Shown here: in pieces, positions 55,165-63,828 of the stretch
Numbering within the stretch: position 1 is the first letter of the stretch
Layout: each line of letters starts with the position of its first letter
Source of the DNA: Streptomyces netropsis
Lineage (GTDB): Bacteria; Actinomycetota; Actinomycetes; Streptomycetales; Streptomycetaceae
NCBI RefSeq assembly: GCF_014203545.1
Contig: NZ_JACHJG010000008.1
Location: 1-64,000, forward strand
Direction of reading: 5' to 3'
Length of the DNA: 64,000 nt
Notes under the pieces: generated by a model
The model's input: the letters and a program-made list of their open reading frames with translations, nothing else
Databases searched by the model: none
What the model was told of the DNA's origin: nothing
Made by a program: the position numbers and the translations under genes

Positions 55165-55596
55165 TCAGTCCGTCGGCCCCACAGGGGTGACCAGGACCAG
55201 GGGAATCTCCCGTGTCGTCGCGGTGCGGTAGGCCGCGTACGAGGGCATCACGGCCACCACCGTCGGCCACAGGCGGGCCGACTCCACTGCCGTGGCCGGC
55301 CGGGCCGTCGCGGTGAAGGTGGCCGCGCCGACCTGGAGGGTGACCTCCGGGGTGGCCAACAGGTTCAGGTACCAGGCCGGGTGGCGGGCCGCGCCCGCGT
55401 TGGATGCCGTCAGGACGTACGCGTCCCCGTCCCGGACGTACGCCAGCGCCGTACGGCGCAGCAGGCCGGACTTGCGGCCCCGGGTGGTAAGGAGCAGGTC
55501 GGCCACCCCGGGGCGAGGGCGGCCGCCGGTCTCCTCGAAGCGGCGGATGTGATCGGCGACCCAGGGCGTCGGGTTGTCGTGGATCATGTCGGTCAT
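55165..55596 (-). CDS. Deazaflavin-dependent oxidoreductase (nitroreductase family)
   Basis: A 143-residue F420-dependent oxidoreductase of the DUF385/Ddn group. The family signature is clear: VADLLLTTRGRKSGLLRRTA with LAYVRDGDAYVL, and HPAWYLNLLATPEVTLQVG, which form the F420 pocket. Its start codon overlaps the stop of the upstream NAD(P)-binding gene by four bases (55593-55596), so the two are translationally coupled. Such enzymes reduce quinones, nitro groups or other electrophiles. Confidence 0.9.
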   Translation of the reverse strand: MTDMIHDNPTPWVADHIRRFEETGGRPRPGVADLLLTTRGRKSGLLRRTALAYVRDGDAYVLTASNAGAARHPAWYLNLLATPEVTLQVGAATFTATARPATAVESARLWPTVVAVMPSYAAYRTATTREIPLVLVTPVGPTD

Positions 55597-56198
55597 GCGG
55601 CAGACACTCCGGCGTGCGTCCGGTGCAGGGTCCGGACCTCGACCTCGTCCAGCAGTGCGCGGGCGAAGTCCGCGGTCGTGATCCGGCTGTCGGCGGTGGC
55701 GGGGGCGAGCACATACCCGCCCGTGGGCTCGCCCTCGTGGTCGAAGTCCCCCGCCGGGCTCAATACCACCCAGTCGAGCGCCTCAGGCGCGGCCGCTCGC
55801 AGCGCGTCGGCGCCGGCGCCGTGGCCGACATAGAACTCCCGCCACTCCTGCGGGTACCCCGGGGTGTCCATCAGCAAATTCCCGGACGCGGTGGGCAGTA
55901 CGGACGCCAGCCCGACCGACACCAGCCGCTTCACCCCGGCCGCCGGGAGCCCCTCCGTGAGGGCATGGGCGACGGCGGGGAAGAACTCCCCGGGGCGCGC
56001 CCCGGGGTCGTACACGGCGACGATCGCCGCGTCGTGCCCTGCGGCGAGCCGCGCCACGACCGCCGGGTCCGTCACCTCACCGTCGGCCCGCCCGGCCTCC
56101 GTGACTTCGTGGCCACGCCGTCGGGCCTCCGCCACGGCCGCCTGGCCGACCCGGCCGCCCGCCCCGAACACGATGATCCTGCTGCTCTTCGTTTCCAT
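55593..56198 (-). CDS. NAD(P)H-binding (NmrA/atypical SDR-like) protein
   Basis: A 201-residue Rossmann protein. IIVFGAGGRVGQAAVAEARR is the G-x-G-G-x-x-G-type cofactor loop; VKRLVSVGLASVL and WVVLSPAGDFDHEGEPTGGY match the NAD(P)H-binding group of atypical SDRs (YwnB/NmrA-like). Lacks the usual YxxxK pair, so quinone reductase or sensing roles are possible. Coupled to the downstream deazaflavin oxidoreductase and divergent from an HxlR regulator, a typical redox- or aldehyde-responsive unit. Confidence 0.85.
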   Translation of the reverse strand: METKSSRIIVFGAGGRVGQAAVAEARRRGHEVTEAGRADGEVTDPAVVARLAAGHDAAIVAVYDPGARPGEFFPAVAHALTEGLPAAGVKRLVSVGLASVLPTASGNLLMDTPGYPQEWREFYVGHGAGADALRAAAPEALDWVVLSPAGDFDHEGEPTGGYVLAPATADSRITTADFARALLDEVEVRTLHRTHAGVSAA

Positions 56199-56237
56199 GG
56201 TCAGGAGCGTAGGCCGAGGGCTGGTTTCCCATTGGAT

Positions 56238-56250
56238 ACCGCCTTACGGT
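56238..56250. promoter_or_regulatory. Candidate HxlR operator
   Basis: ACCG-N5-CGGT (with CCTTA inside) lies between the divergent NAD(P)-binding and HxlR genes, eight bases before ATG 56258. HxlR proteins bind short dyads of this type. The dyad is short, so evidence is weak. Confidence 0.4.
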
Positions 56251-56257
56251 GTAGGTC

Positions 56258-56644
56258 ATGACGAAGACTCAGTCCGGACGGGCCCCACTGGATCCGGAAA
56301 TGTTCGACCCGGTCTGCCCGTCCCCGCTGGTGCCGTTCCGCGTGGGCGACAAGTGGGCCACGTTGATCCTGCGCTGTTTGCAAGACGGTCCGCGCCGGTT
56401 CTCGGAGCTCAGGGTCCCCTTGCGCGGTGTCACGGCCAAGTCGCTGACCCAGTCACTGCGCGGGCTGGAACGGGACGGATTCGTCGTACGGGAGGAGTAC
56501 GAGGGTCGTCGCGTCGAATACGCCCTGACCCCGCTCGGCCGGGGCCTGCTGGTCCCGCTGGACACGGCCTGCGAATGGACGCGGGAGCATTGGGACGAGC
56601 TGATCGACGCGCAAGAGGCGGGCCTTTCGGCCACTGATCATTAA
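56258..56644 (+). CDS. HxlR family regulator
   Basis: A 128-residue winged-helix regulator. The HxlR signature is present (CPSPLVPFRVGDKWATLILR and RRFSELRVPLRGVTAKSLTQ, LRGLERDGFVVREEYEGRRV, EYALTPLGRGLL). A Cys near the N-terminus (DPVCPSP) is in the place where HxlR-type redox sensors carry their reactive Cys. It is divergent from the NAD(P)-binding/deazaflavin operon, its probable target. Confidence 0.92.
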   Translation: MTKTQSGRAPLDPEMFDPVCPSPLVPFRVGDKWATLILRCLQDGPRRFSELRVPLRGVTAKSLTQSLRGLERDGFVVREEYEGRRVEYALTPLGRGLLVPLDTACEWTREHWDELIDAQEAGLSATDH

Positions 56645-56701
56645 TCAGCCATCCATAGGATCCGGCCCCGGCGTAGGTGTCGAGGCGAGGTGGATCCCGG
56701 C

Positions 56702-57655
56702 TCACGCCAGGGTGACCTGCATCCCGCCCTTGGCCAGGACATCGAGCACCTCGGCGATCAGGTCGTACGGTCGGCCGTCCGGCGTCAGGACGCGGGGCAG
56801 GTGCTCGCGCGCGGTCGCGGCGTCCCGCCGGAGCAGGGTTGCGGGGGCGGTGTAGCCGAAGGTGCCGCGCAGACAGTCGGTGAGAGCGTCCAGGCAGCCA
56901 CCGAAGTAGCCGCCCGGCCCGTTCACCGCCTCGCCGAGCGCCAGATAGAGACCCGGGACGTCGGTTATGTGCCGGCCGTCGAGCTCGTGCCCATGACCGG
57001 TCGGCCGGTCATGGCGTGCGCGCCGACAACCTCTCTCCCGGGCGAGATCCAACCAGGCCCCGCGCTGCCGGGTGTCGAGTCCTGCCCAAGCGCCGGGGGT
57101 CCCCCCACAGCAACCGCTCGGCAAGCGGCTCGCCCCGCTCGTCCCGTATCTCCAGGACCGACTCCTCCAGCTCCAGCGCCCGCCGGGTCCCCGTCATCAG
57201 AGCCCGCTGCAGCTCCTCACCCTGGACAAGTCCTCGCAGGACGAGCGGGGGGGGACCCGCTCGGGCGGCAGGACCCGAGCGAATTCCCGGCAGGATCCCA
57301 ACCAGCGGTGCCCGTCGCGCAGTCGGACAGGACCTCGGTGGCCCTCGGGCGGACCCTCTTAGTCGTCCATGCCGGTGAACACGAGACCGTCCGTCCCGGG
57401 GTGCCGTCCGAGGCTCTCCGCGTCTTCCAGGAGCCAGGGATCGAGCGTCCCGTCTTCCGGCACCAACCACACCTGGCTGCCGGCCCAACCGCGCGCCTCG
57501 GCTCCTTCCGGAACCCAGCCGAACAGTTCGTACGTCCCACGCCGAGGCTCCCCGAACAGCCCCTCCACCTCGGGGCAGACGCCCCACACACGGCCGTGCT
57601 CCGTCTCGGTCAGCGTGTACCGGGCCCGCCCGCGATGGTCCTCGTCCTCATGCAC
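56702..57655 (-). pseudogene. Broken barstar-family gene (large form)
   Basis: A gene of about 315 codons with three lesions. The N-terminal part reads RYTLTETEHGRVWGVCPEVE and SQVWLVPEDGTLDPWLLEDA, then has an in-frame TAA at about 57361. After it the same frame continues as DGHRWLGSCREFARVLPPER, shifts at an eight-G run (57243-57250), reads LVLRGLVQGEELQRALMTGT and LEESVLEIRDERGEPLAERL, shifts again in a run of Gs (about 57105-57110), and ends with the barstar domain (LDGRHITDVPGLYLALGEAV, NGPGGYFGGCLDALTDCLRG). Barstar domains inhibit barnase-type RNases. Two of three lesions are in homopolymers. Confidence 0.8.
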
Positions 57656-57810
57656 GGTGAGAATCTTGCCTGAACCAGGAGTGGGCGGTGGAGCTGAGCC
57701 TTCGCAGTCAGTCACACGTCGCCGTAGTGTGGTGGCACCCGGCGATACGGGCGCAAGGCTTCGCTCCAGGAGGGTGGGTGATGTCCGCGCAGACAAAATA
57801 GTTTGCCGAC

Positions 57811-58371
57811 GTGGATGTCGCGTGGGTAGCGTCGCCGTCCGTGACCCCGACTCTGCGCACCGAGCGCCTGCTCCTGGAGCCGTACATCCCCGAGGACGAA
57901 GAGGGCTTCGTCGCTCTGTTCCAGGACACCAGGGTGTCGCAGTGGATGGGTGACGGCCCTGCTTCCGAAGCATCGGACCGGGCCCTGTTCGGGCGGATCT
58001 TCACGAAGGTCTACGCCCAGAACCTGTTCGATGTCTGGGCCGTTCGTCGCGACGGACTCCTGGTCGGACATGCCGAGATCAAGCCGACCGACGTCGTCGG
58101 AGGTCACGAGATCATCTACGCTCTGGCGCCGACGGCATGGGGGGTCGGCCTGGGGACCGAGCTGGCAGAGGCCATCGTTGCCTATGGCTTCGACGCCCTC
58201 GGATTGACCGAGGTGCATGCCACCGTGGCCGCAACGAACGAGGCCTCGCTGACCCTGCTGGACAGAATCGGTTTCGAGCATGTCCAGGACATCAAAGAGG
58301 AAGACGGCAGCACCACCCGCGTGTTGACCCGCCGTCTGGCTGCGACCGACAAGTCGCCCCTCGCACGGTAG
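57811..58371 (+). CDS. GNAT family acetyltransferase, RimJ/RimL type
   Basis: A 186-residue acetyltransferase. LRTERLLLEPYIPEDEEGFV is the usual N-terminal opening of the RimJ/RimL group (Acetyltransf_3); IIYALAPTAWGVGLGTELAE holds the acetyl-CoA loop and ATNEASLTLLDRIGF the motif B region. GTG 57811 lacks a ribosome site, and GTG 57841 is an alternative; leaderless translation is possible. Targets may be protein N-termini or small amines. Confidence 0.85.
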   Translation: MDVAWVASPSVTPTLRTERLLLEPYIPEDEEGFVALFQDTRVSQWMGDGPASEASDRALFGRIFTKVYAQNLFDVWAVRRDGLLVGHAEIKPTDVVGGHEIIYALAPTAWGVGLGTELAEAIVAYGFDALGLTEVHATVAATNEASLTLLDRIGFEHVQDIKEEDGSTTRVLTRRLAATDKSPLAR

Positions 58372-58669
58372 CGAGCAAACCACTGCCTGTGCGCCTCCCG
58401 CGGGTGGCCGGGCAGGCAGCGTGGGCCCGGGATGGGTGAGTCGGGGCGAACGTGGTCTTCGGCTCTGCGCGGGTGTTGCGCCGACAGGGCGGCACCGCCA
58501 TCGCGGCGTGGGCATTCGTTCTCGCCACCTACCCCATCGGCTGGGCGCACCGGGGGGTAGCCCTACCTGGAGCCGGGCGGGTAGCAGGATCGCCCCGGGC
58601 CGTCGGGTACGGACATGCTGGGACCGGCATTCAGCGCTGGTTTCCCAATGATTCCGTAGGAGTTGGCTC

Positions 58670-59842
58670 GTGCGTGAGCAGGCATGGCAGAGGTTCCGTT
58701 CTCCCCAGCGGCGGGCCGGTCGGCGCAGAGCCGTGCCGGCCGCGGCCGCGGTGGCCGTCGCCGTAGTGACGATGGGCGCCCTGACGCCGCCCGCGGCGTC
58801 CGCTGCCGCCAGGCCGGACACCGTCCAGCAGCGCCTGAACGCGCTGGTGAACTCCGATGGCCTGCCCGCCGCGCTGGCCGGTGTCCAGGACCGTGAGGGC
58901 CACACCAGTAACTACACCGCAGGGGTCGGCGACCTGGCCACCGGCTCGAAGGTGCCCGACGACGGTCAGGTGCGGATCGGCAGCAACACCAAGACGTTCA
59001 CCGCGGTGGTCGTGCTGCAGCTGGTCGGTGAAGGGAAGATCGGCCTCGACGTCCCGGTCGACACCTATCTGCCGGGCCTCGTACGCGGGGAAGGGATCGA
59101 CGGGAGCCGCATCACCGTCCGTCACCTCCTGCAGCAGACCAGCGGATTGCCCAACTACAGCAACTACCTCGGGGACGACGTCCGCTACTTCGAACCCCGC
59201 GAGCTCGTCGACATCGCTCTCCGGCACAAGTCCCGCTTCGACCCCGGGAAGAAGTGGGAGTACAGCAACACGAACTACGTGCTGGCCGGCCTGATCGTCG
59301 AGAAGGTCACCGGCCGCCCCCTCGCCGAGGAGATGGACCGGCGCATCATCAAGCGCATCGGGCTGCGCCACACCTACTTCCCCGCCCCCGGTGACGCGAC
59401 CATCCGAGAGCCCCATCCCAAGGGCTACTACCGGGAATCGGCCGGCGCGCCTCTGCACGACATCACGGAAATCGACCCCTCCTGGGGCTGGGCGGCAGGT
59501 CAGCTGATCTCCACCAACTCCGACCTCAACCGGTTCTTCACCGCGCTCCTGACCGGCCGCCTCCTCCCGGAGGCCCAGCTCACCCAGATGCGCAGCGCCA
59601 CCCGCCCCGCTGAGAAGACCTTCGGACCCGGCGCCCGCTACGGACTGGGGCTCGTGAGCATGCCGCTGCCGTGCGGCGACGGCGTCTACTGGGGCCACGG
59701 TGGTAGCTTCCCGGGATACGAGACCCGGGGTGGGGTCACCACTGACGGTCGCGCCGCCAACGTCGCGGTGACCATGCAGCTGACCGACGAGGCGGCCAGG
59801 AAGCGTGTCGACCGTGTCGTGCACGCGGCCCTGTGCCGCTGA
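58670..59842 (+). CDS. Serine hydrolase (beta-lactamase/DD-peptidase family)
   Basis: A 390-residue exported hydrolase. GTG 58670 has TAGGAG eight bases upstream. A long Arg-rich n-region precedes the signal peptide (AAAVAVAVVTMGALTPPAAS). Catalytic motifs: SNTK in IGSNTKTFTAVV, YSN in WEYSNTNYVLAG, HGG in YWGHGGSFPGYE. It is close in layout to the Streptomyces R61 DD-peptidase. It is the second complete member of the family in the window (see 10369) and probably acts on the cell wall or as an esterase. Confidence 0.9.
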   Translation: MREQAWQRFRSPQRRAGRRRAVPAAAAVAVAVVTMGALTPPAASAAARPDTVQQRLNALVNSDGLPAALAGVQDREGHTSNYTAGVGDLATGSKVPDDGQVRIGSNTKTFTAVVVLQLVGEGKIGLDVPVDTYLPGLVRGEGIDGSRITVRHLLQQTSGLPNYSNYLGDDVRYFEPRELVDIALRHKSRFDPGKKWEYSNTNYVLAGLIVEKVTGRPLAEEMDRRIIKRIGLRHTYFPAPGDATIREPHPKGYYRESAGAPLHDITEIDPSWGWAAGQLISTNSDLNRFFTALLTGRLLPEAQLTQMRSATRPAEKTFGPGARYGLGLVSMPLPCGDGVYWGHGGSFPGYETRGGVTTDGRAANVAVTMQLTDEAARKRVDRVVHAALCR

Positions 59843-59958
59843 ACCACGCCTCCTGGGGGCCGTCCGGCGGGCCGGGTAGCGCTTGCCGGCCTTTCGAGGC
59901 GCCTGCTCGCGTGCGTCGGCGGCGTGCTGATGAGCACGGCACGTGCGGGTCCGCGATG

Positions 59959-60486
59959 TCACCTCTCGCCCGTCGGCCGGCCCGGATTCGCGCCGTCACG
60001 CGGCCGGCCACCCTCATGGGCACCGCGGTCGGCCACCGCGTGGCCCGCCCCGCGTCCGTCCGCGCGGGCCACGATCAGGCCGTCGTGGGCCCGGATCGCG
60101 ACCTCGGTGGAGTCGTCGACCGGGTCCCAGCCGATGGCTGCGGGGACCGTGCCGGTGTCGTCGAAGACGATACGTGGTCGCTGTAGTTCCTCGGGCGCGA
60201 CCACCCGACGTAGGCAGGCGATGAGATCGATGATCCGGAGTCTGGCCAGGCGGCCGGTCTCGGCGGGGTCGCCGGTCACGACGACGAACGTCAGCTTGTC
60301 GCCCGGCCGCGCCGAGCGCATCGCCTCCTCGGCCGCGGACAGGCGTCCCACGCCCAGCACGACCACCACGCCGTCGTCGACGAGGTCGACCCGGCGGCCG
60401 GTGATCTCGTCGCGGAGTTCGCGGGGGGCCGTCCATGTGTCTTGCGTCGGCGCCGGTGGTCGGTTCGGCGATGCCGCCCTACCGTC
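59959..60486 (-). CDS. Unrecognised ORF, perhaps decayed
   Basis: A frame of up to 176 codons with protein-like stretches: ELRDEITGRRVDLVDDGVVV, LARLRIIDLIACLRRVVAPE and IVFDDTGTVPAAIGWDPVDD, then a low-quality tail rich in Gly/Arg. ATG/GTG starts are inside the conserved part (GTG 60369), so the true start is unclear and it may be the back half of a broken gene. Function unknown. Confidence 0.35.
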   Translation of the reverse strand, partial: DGRAASPNRPPAPTQDTWTAPRELRDEITGRRVDLVDDGVVVVLGVGRLSAAEEAMRSARPGDKLTFVVVTGDPAETGRLARLRIIDLIACLRRVVAPEELQRPRIVFDDTGTVPAAIGWDPVDDSTEVAIRAHDGLIVARADGRGAGHAVADRGAHEGGRPRDGANPGRPTGER

Positions 60487-60826
60487 GGTCGTTCACGCCC
60501 CGTCCGCTTCCCGCTGCGGTCCGGGCGGTCGGGTCGTCGGTGAGGTCGCGTCGTCCCACGCAGAACGTGGGCGGGTTGACGTCGTGCATCTGCAGCGAGA
60601 AGTAGATCTTCCGCCGTAGGCCGGATCCCGGCCGCCAGGAGACGTAGTTGTGAACGCCGGTGCCCGCGTCGAGCGGGCGGTGCGCCACGTCGGTCAGGAA
60701 CCGTTCGTAACGTCGCGCGGCGCGGGGCTGCGCGGCGAGGAACCGGCGCATCCGGCCCCGGATGAGGGCGGCGTTCGAGGCGTAGGTCCACAGCGGCACG
60801 TGGAGCGTGGCCCGTGTCCGGTCCAC
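60479..60826 (-). CDS. Unrecognised ORF, perhaps decayed
   Basis: A 115-codon frame, MDRTRATLHVPLWTYASNAA ... VHNYVSWRPGSGLRRKIYFS LQMHDVNPPTF, that reads like real protein to about residue 95 and then becomes Arg/Thr-rich. It overlaps the frame at 59959 by eight bases, suggesting one longer gene interrupted by a frameshift. I could not place the family. Confidence 0.35.
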   Translation of the reverse strand: MDRTRATLHVPLWTYASNAALIRGRMRRFLAAQPRAARRYERFLTDVAHRPLDAGTGVHNYVSWRPGSGLRRKIYFSLQMHDVNPPTFCVGRRDLTDDPTARTAAGSGRGVNDRR

Positions 60827-61639
60827 GAAGGGCTCTGCCCCCGGATCGGCAGCGAATTGAAGGCTTCAACGAGGCCGATCGGCGGCAACCGAGGCGAACT
60901 GTACGCCGGGGTCTCCTGACGCCCCCGGAGATCACTCCTCTGCATCTGACCCCAGAGCGGCCTGAGTTGGCCGATGCCCATCGGAAGCGACGCTTCGGAT
61001 GGGCATCGGAGGAGATGCCTCGGACGAACTCCGCCTCGATCCCGGTCGAGCCGCGATGGGGACGCCTCCCTCCATCTCGGAGCCAGGCACATCAAGGCCT
61101 CCAGGACACCCAGCCCTGGAGGCTTCGCCTACACGGCGTCCCTGCCGTTGCGCGAAATGCACAGGCCCAGCCCCGCACCCGTCACCGGTCCGCACCGCTT
61201 CGGCACGAGCCGCACGGACGGCCACCAGGCGGTGACAGCGACTGATGCGCCGCGAAGGGCTGCGGCTCCTGACGGGGTGAAAACGCTGCCTTTAGCCCAT
61301 CGGGCTGCTCCCTGTCGTCTGCCCTACGCGATGCAGATCGACTGCTCCCCACTACGGAGTGCGCTGTCCACCCAGATGGACCAGCCGCCCGGTGAGTTGG
61401 GATTCGTTGTGAAGAGTGTCCTTGACACTCCTGTAAGGAGTCCCGTCGGCGATTCAGCCACAAACACAGGAAGGGGAGGGAGTCCGTGCTTTCCGCTCAG
61501 CTTCTTGAACGTCTTCGTGCTCGGCCGGCTGCTGTCAGCGACCTCGCGTGCAGCCTCACCACCGATTCCGCTCACTTCGCGGCCGCGGGCACAGCCTCTT
61601 CGCCGGCAGGCACGCGCAACCCGGCCTCTGAGGAGAACC
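60827..61639. other. Gap of about 800 bp with two hairpins, no supported gene
   Basis: The long plus-strand frame through here (from 60974) is only protein-like after 61640. Two strong hairpins are present: CCGATGCCCATC pairing with GATGGGCATCGG with further pairing inside (60971-61009), and GCCTCCAGG-N9-CCTGGAGGC (61097-61123). Confidence 0.45.
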
Positions 61640-62389
61640 GTGTATCAAGCCCCTGAGTACGACATGGCGCCGCGCCTGAGCGGGCGCCGGCGCAGGCTGT
61701 GGGTCGCGCTGCTGCTGGGTACGGCCACGGTGGCCTACAACGGCTGGCTTCTGGAGTTCCTCCTGCCCACGGGTCTGGACCCCAGGCATTCCTACGTGAG
61801 TGAGCTCTACGCAGCCGACCAGCCCTTCCAGGCGCTGTTCAGCGGGATCGAGGTCACCTGCGCGCTGCTCGTGACGGCAGGGGCGCTGCTGGCGCGGAGC
61901 ACGCTGCCGGGCCGGCTGGCCGGTACCGGCTGCTGGGCACTGATTGCCTTCGCCGCGTTCTCAGTGGCCGACACCATCGTGCCGATGCGCTGCGCGCCGT
62001 CGGTGGAACCCTCCTGCGAGGCAGTGAACCCGTGGCACACCACAACCAGCGCACTGGTCCACTTCGCGATCTTCTCTTCCATGGCGCTGCTCAGCGCCGC
62101 GGCCAGGGCCGAGCGCCCCGGGATGCCGTTGATCCACCGCTGGGGCCCCTGGATGCTGTCGTGCTCCATGGTGGCCGCGGTGGCCACGGTCGGTCCCCTG
62201 TTCGGCGGGCCGGGCTGGCACGGCGTTCCGCAACGGGTGCACCTGACCCTGGTGGGAACATGGTTCGCCCTCCTGGCAGTGGCACTGGTCAGGCTACCGA
62301 CCCACCACGAGTCGGCTGACAGGACACCGACAGCCGCGCGCATCCCCCGGCCGACGCAAACGGCCTCCACCAACAGCGCCGTCACCTGA
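61640..62389 (+). CDS. DUF998 family membrane protein
   Basis: A 249-residue integral membrane protein. GTG 61640 has GAGGAG five bases upstream. Six or so hydrophobic segments are visible (LWVALLLGTATVAYNGWLLE; GIEVTCALLVTAGALL; GTGCWALIAFAAFSVADTIV; TSALVHFAIFSSMALLSAAA; WMLSCSMVAAVATVGPLFGG; LVGTWFALLAVALVRL). RHSYVSELYA and ADTIVPMRCAPS are the conserved loop segments of DUF998 proteins. Function unknown. Confidence 0.82.
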   Translation: MYQAPEYDMAPRLSGRRRRLWVALLLGTATVAYNGWLLEFLLPTGLDPRHSYVSELYAADQPFQALFSGIEVTCALLVTAGALLARSTLPGRLAGTGCWALIAFAAFSVADTIVPMRCAPSVEPSCEAVNPWHTTTSALVHFAIFSSMALLSAAARAERPGMPLIHRWGPWMLSCSMVAAVATVGPLFGGPGWHGVPQRVHLTLVGTWFALLAVALVRLPTHHESADRTPTAARIPRPTQTASTNSAVT

Positions 62390-62535
62390 TCACACGTCAC
62401 AGCGACACAGACAGGGCCGCGGCACGGCGTGGGCGCCGAGCCGCTCAACCGCACGCGCGAGCCAGGCGAAGCCTGCCCGACACTCAGCGCCTGTACCAGG
62501 CATTCCGAGGCACCCAGGCGAGGCGAAACAGTCAC

Positions 62536-63093
62536 TCACCGGGGCCGCCATTGGTGGTCGGGCAGGAAACGCACGTCGTACCGCTCAGGCACCTCCGCAA
62601 ACTTGTGGGGTTCCGGGACGACGGGCTGGTTCGGCAGGCCAAGCCGCTCCGCAGGCGCGCCGAGGTTTTCGAAGAACCGCTCGAAGGTGCCGCCGGGGCC
62701 GGCCGCGACGCCGACGACCTGGCTGTGGTGGCGCTCCATGCGGTAGGCGTGCGGGCAGTTCTTGGGTACGAAGCCGAAGTCGCCGGGGGTGAGGAGCTTC
62801 TCCTGCTGGTTGCCCTCGGTGTCCTCGACGAACAGCCGCACGGCGCCCTGGGCGATGTAGAACACCTCGTGGGTGTCGGGGTGCAGGTGGGCCGGGATGA
62901 GGTCGCCCTTGGGGCCTTCGACGGTGAAGAAGTTGAAGGTGTTCTCGGTCTGCTCGCCGCCGGCGTAGATGGTGATCAGGTCGCCGAACAGGTGGGCGCG
63001 GTCTCCTTCGCCCTTCTCGATGAAGTAGGGCTTGCCCGGCTCGGAGGGTATGTGCGAGGCCCGCCGGTAGCGGGTGGCGTACTCGATGGTCAT
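62536..63093 (-). CDS. Quercetin 2,3-dioxygenase-like cupin
   Basis: A 185-residue cupin. Metal ligands are in HLHPDTHEVFYIAQG (His, His, Glu pattern HxHx(n)E) and NCPHAYRMER (His), as in Streptomyces quercetinases. ATG 63093 has AAGGAG upstream. It is divergent from a MarR regulator with a perfect palindrome between them (63120-63136), so it is probably induced by its aromatic or flavonoid substrate through that regulator. Confidence 0.87.
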   Translation of the reverse strand: MTIEYATRYRRASHIPSEPGKPYFIEKGEGDRAHLFGDLITIYAGGEQTENTFNFFTVEGPKGDLIPAHLHPDTHEVFYIAQGAVRLFVEDTEGNQQEKLLTPGDFGFVPKNCPHAYRMERHHSQVVGVAAGPGGTFERFFENLGAPAERLGLPNQPVVPEPHKFAEVPERYDVRFLPDHQWRPR

Positions 63094-63119
63094 GGTGCTC
63101 CTTGGGTCCGCCTGAAGAA

Positions 63120-63136
63120 TGTCAGGTAGCCTGACA
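63120..63136. promoter_or_regulatory. Perfect MarR-type operator
   Basis: TGTCAGG-TAG-CCTGACA: seven-base perfect arms between the divergent cupin and MarR genes. Half-site CTGACA recurs at about 63147-63152. Confidence 0.78.
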
Positions 63137-63175
63137 TGTAAGAGTGCTGACAGGCAAGCCGACCGTGAGGGATCC

Positions 63176-63616
63176 ATGCAGTCCACCCGCCGCAACCTCC
63201 CCCAGCTGTTCACTGACGCCCGGCGTTGGTTCGAAGAAGGGCTGCTGGCATCCCTGGAGGCAGCCGGAGCCACACCGGTCTCCCCGACACAGGCGCAGCT
63301 TTTCGCCGTACTGGACGATCACGGCACCACCGTGTCCGAGCTCGCCCGGCGTATGGGCGTCACCCGGCAGACCGCGCACCAGGCCGTGCACGGCCTCGTC
63401 GCCGCCGGATTTCTCGAGCAGGTTCCCGACCCCGCCTCCGCCCGGCAGCGGCTGATCCGGCGCACCGTGGAAGGGGAACGCGCGCACCGCCAGGCCGGCG
63501 CCATCCTCGAACGGCTGGAAGATCAGCTCGCCGAGCGGATCAGCCGAGAGGCGGTCGACGCCTTGCGGGCGGCACTGGAGACGCCGTGGGGCCAGCCCCC
63601 TCCCCCGAACTCATGA
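63176..63616 (+). CDS. MarR family regulator
   Basis: A 146-residue regulator. The winged helix is clear (SPTQAQLFAVLDDHGTTVSE, LARRMGVTRQTAHQAVHGLV, FLEQVPDPASARQRLI). ATG 63176 follows GAGGGATCC. Divergent from the cupin dioxygenase with a perfect dyad in between; probable autoregulated repressor of that gene. Confidence 0.9.
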   Translation: MQSTRRNLPQLFTDARRWFEEGLLASLEAAGATPVSPTQAQLFAVLDDHGTTVSELARRMGVTRQTAHQAVHGLVAAGFLEQVPDPASARQRLIRRTVEGERAHRQAGAILERLEDQLAERISREAVDALRAALETPWGQPPPPNS

Positions 63617-63828
63617 GGCCGCCACCACGAAGGGGCCGAAAACAGACACCAAGCATGTTCCAGCCGTTCCACCAGGCGTTCGGTCAGGGCGCGGGAGTTC
63701 TGGGGCGCACGCACCGTTCACGGGTGCGCCGGGCGGCTGCGATACAGGCGTGTCGATTCGCGAGTATCGCGCCGGAGCGCGTCTTCTGCCGGGAAACATG
63801 GCTTTCCCCGGTGAAAGGGAAGGTCATC

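Noticed and set aside
60479-60826. Resemblance of KIYFSLQMHDVNPPTF to the end of Der GTPases
   Set aside because: Only a short stretch matches; there are no GTPase motifs nearby and the flanking sequence differs.
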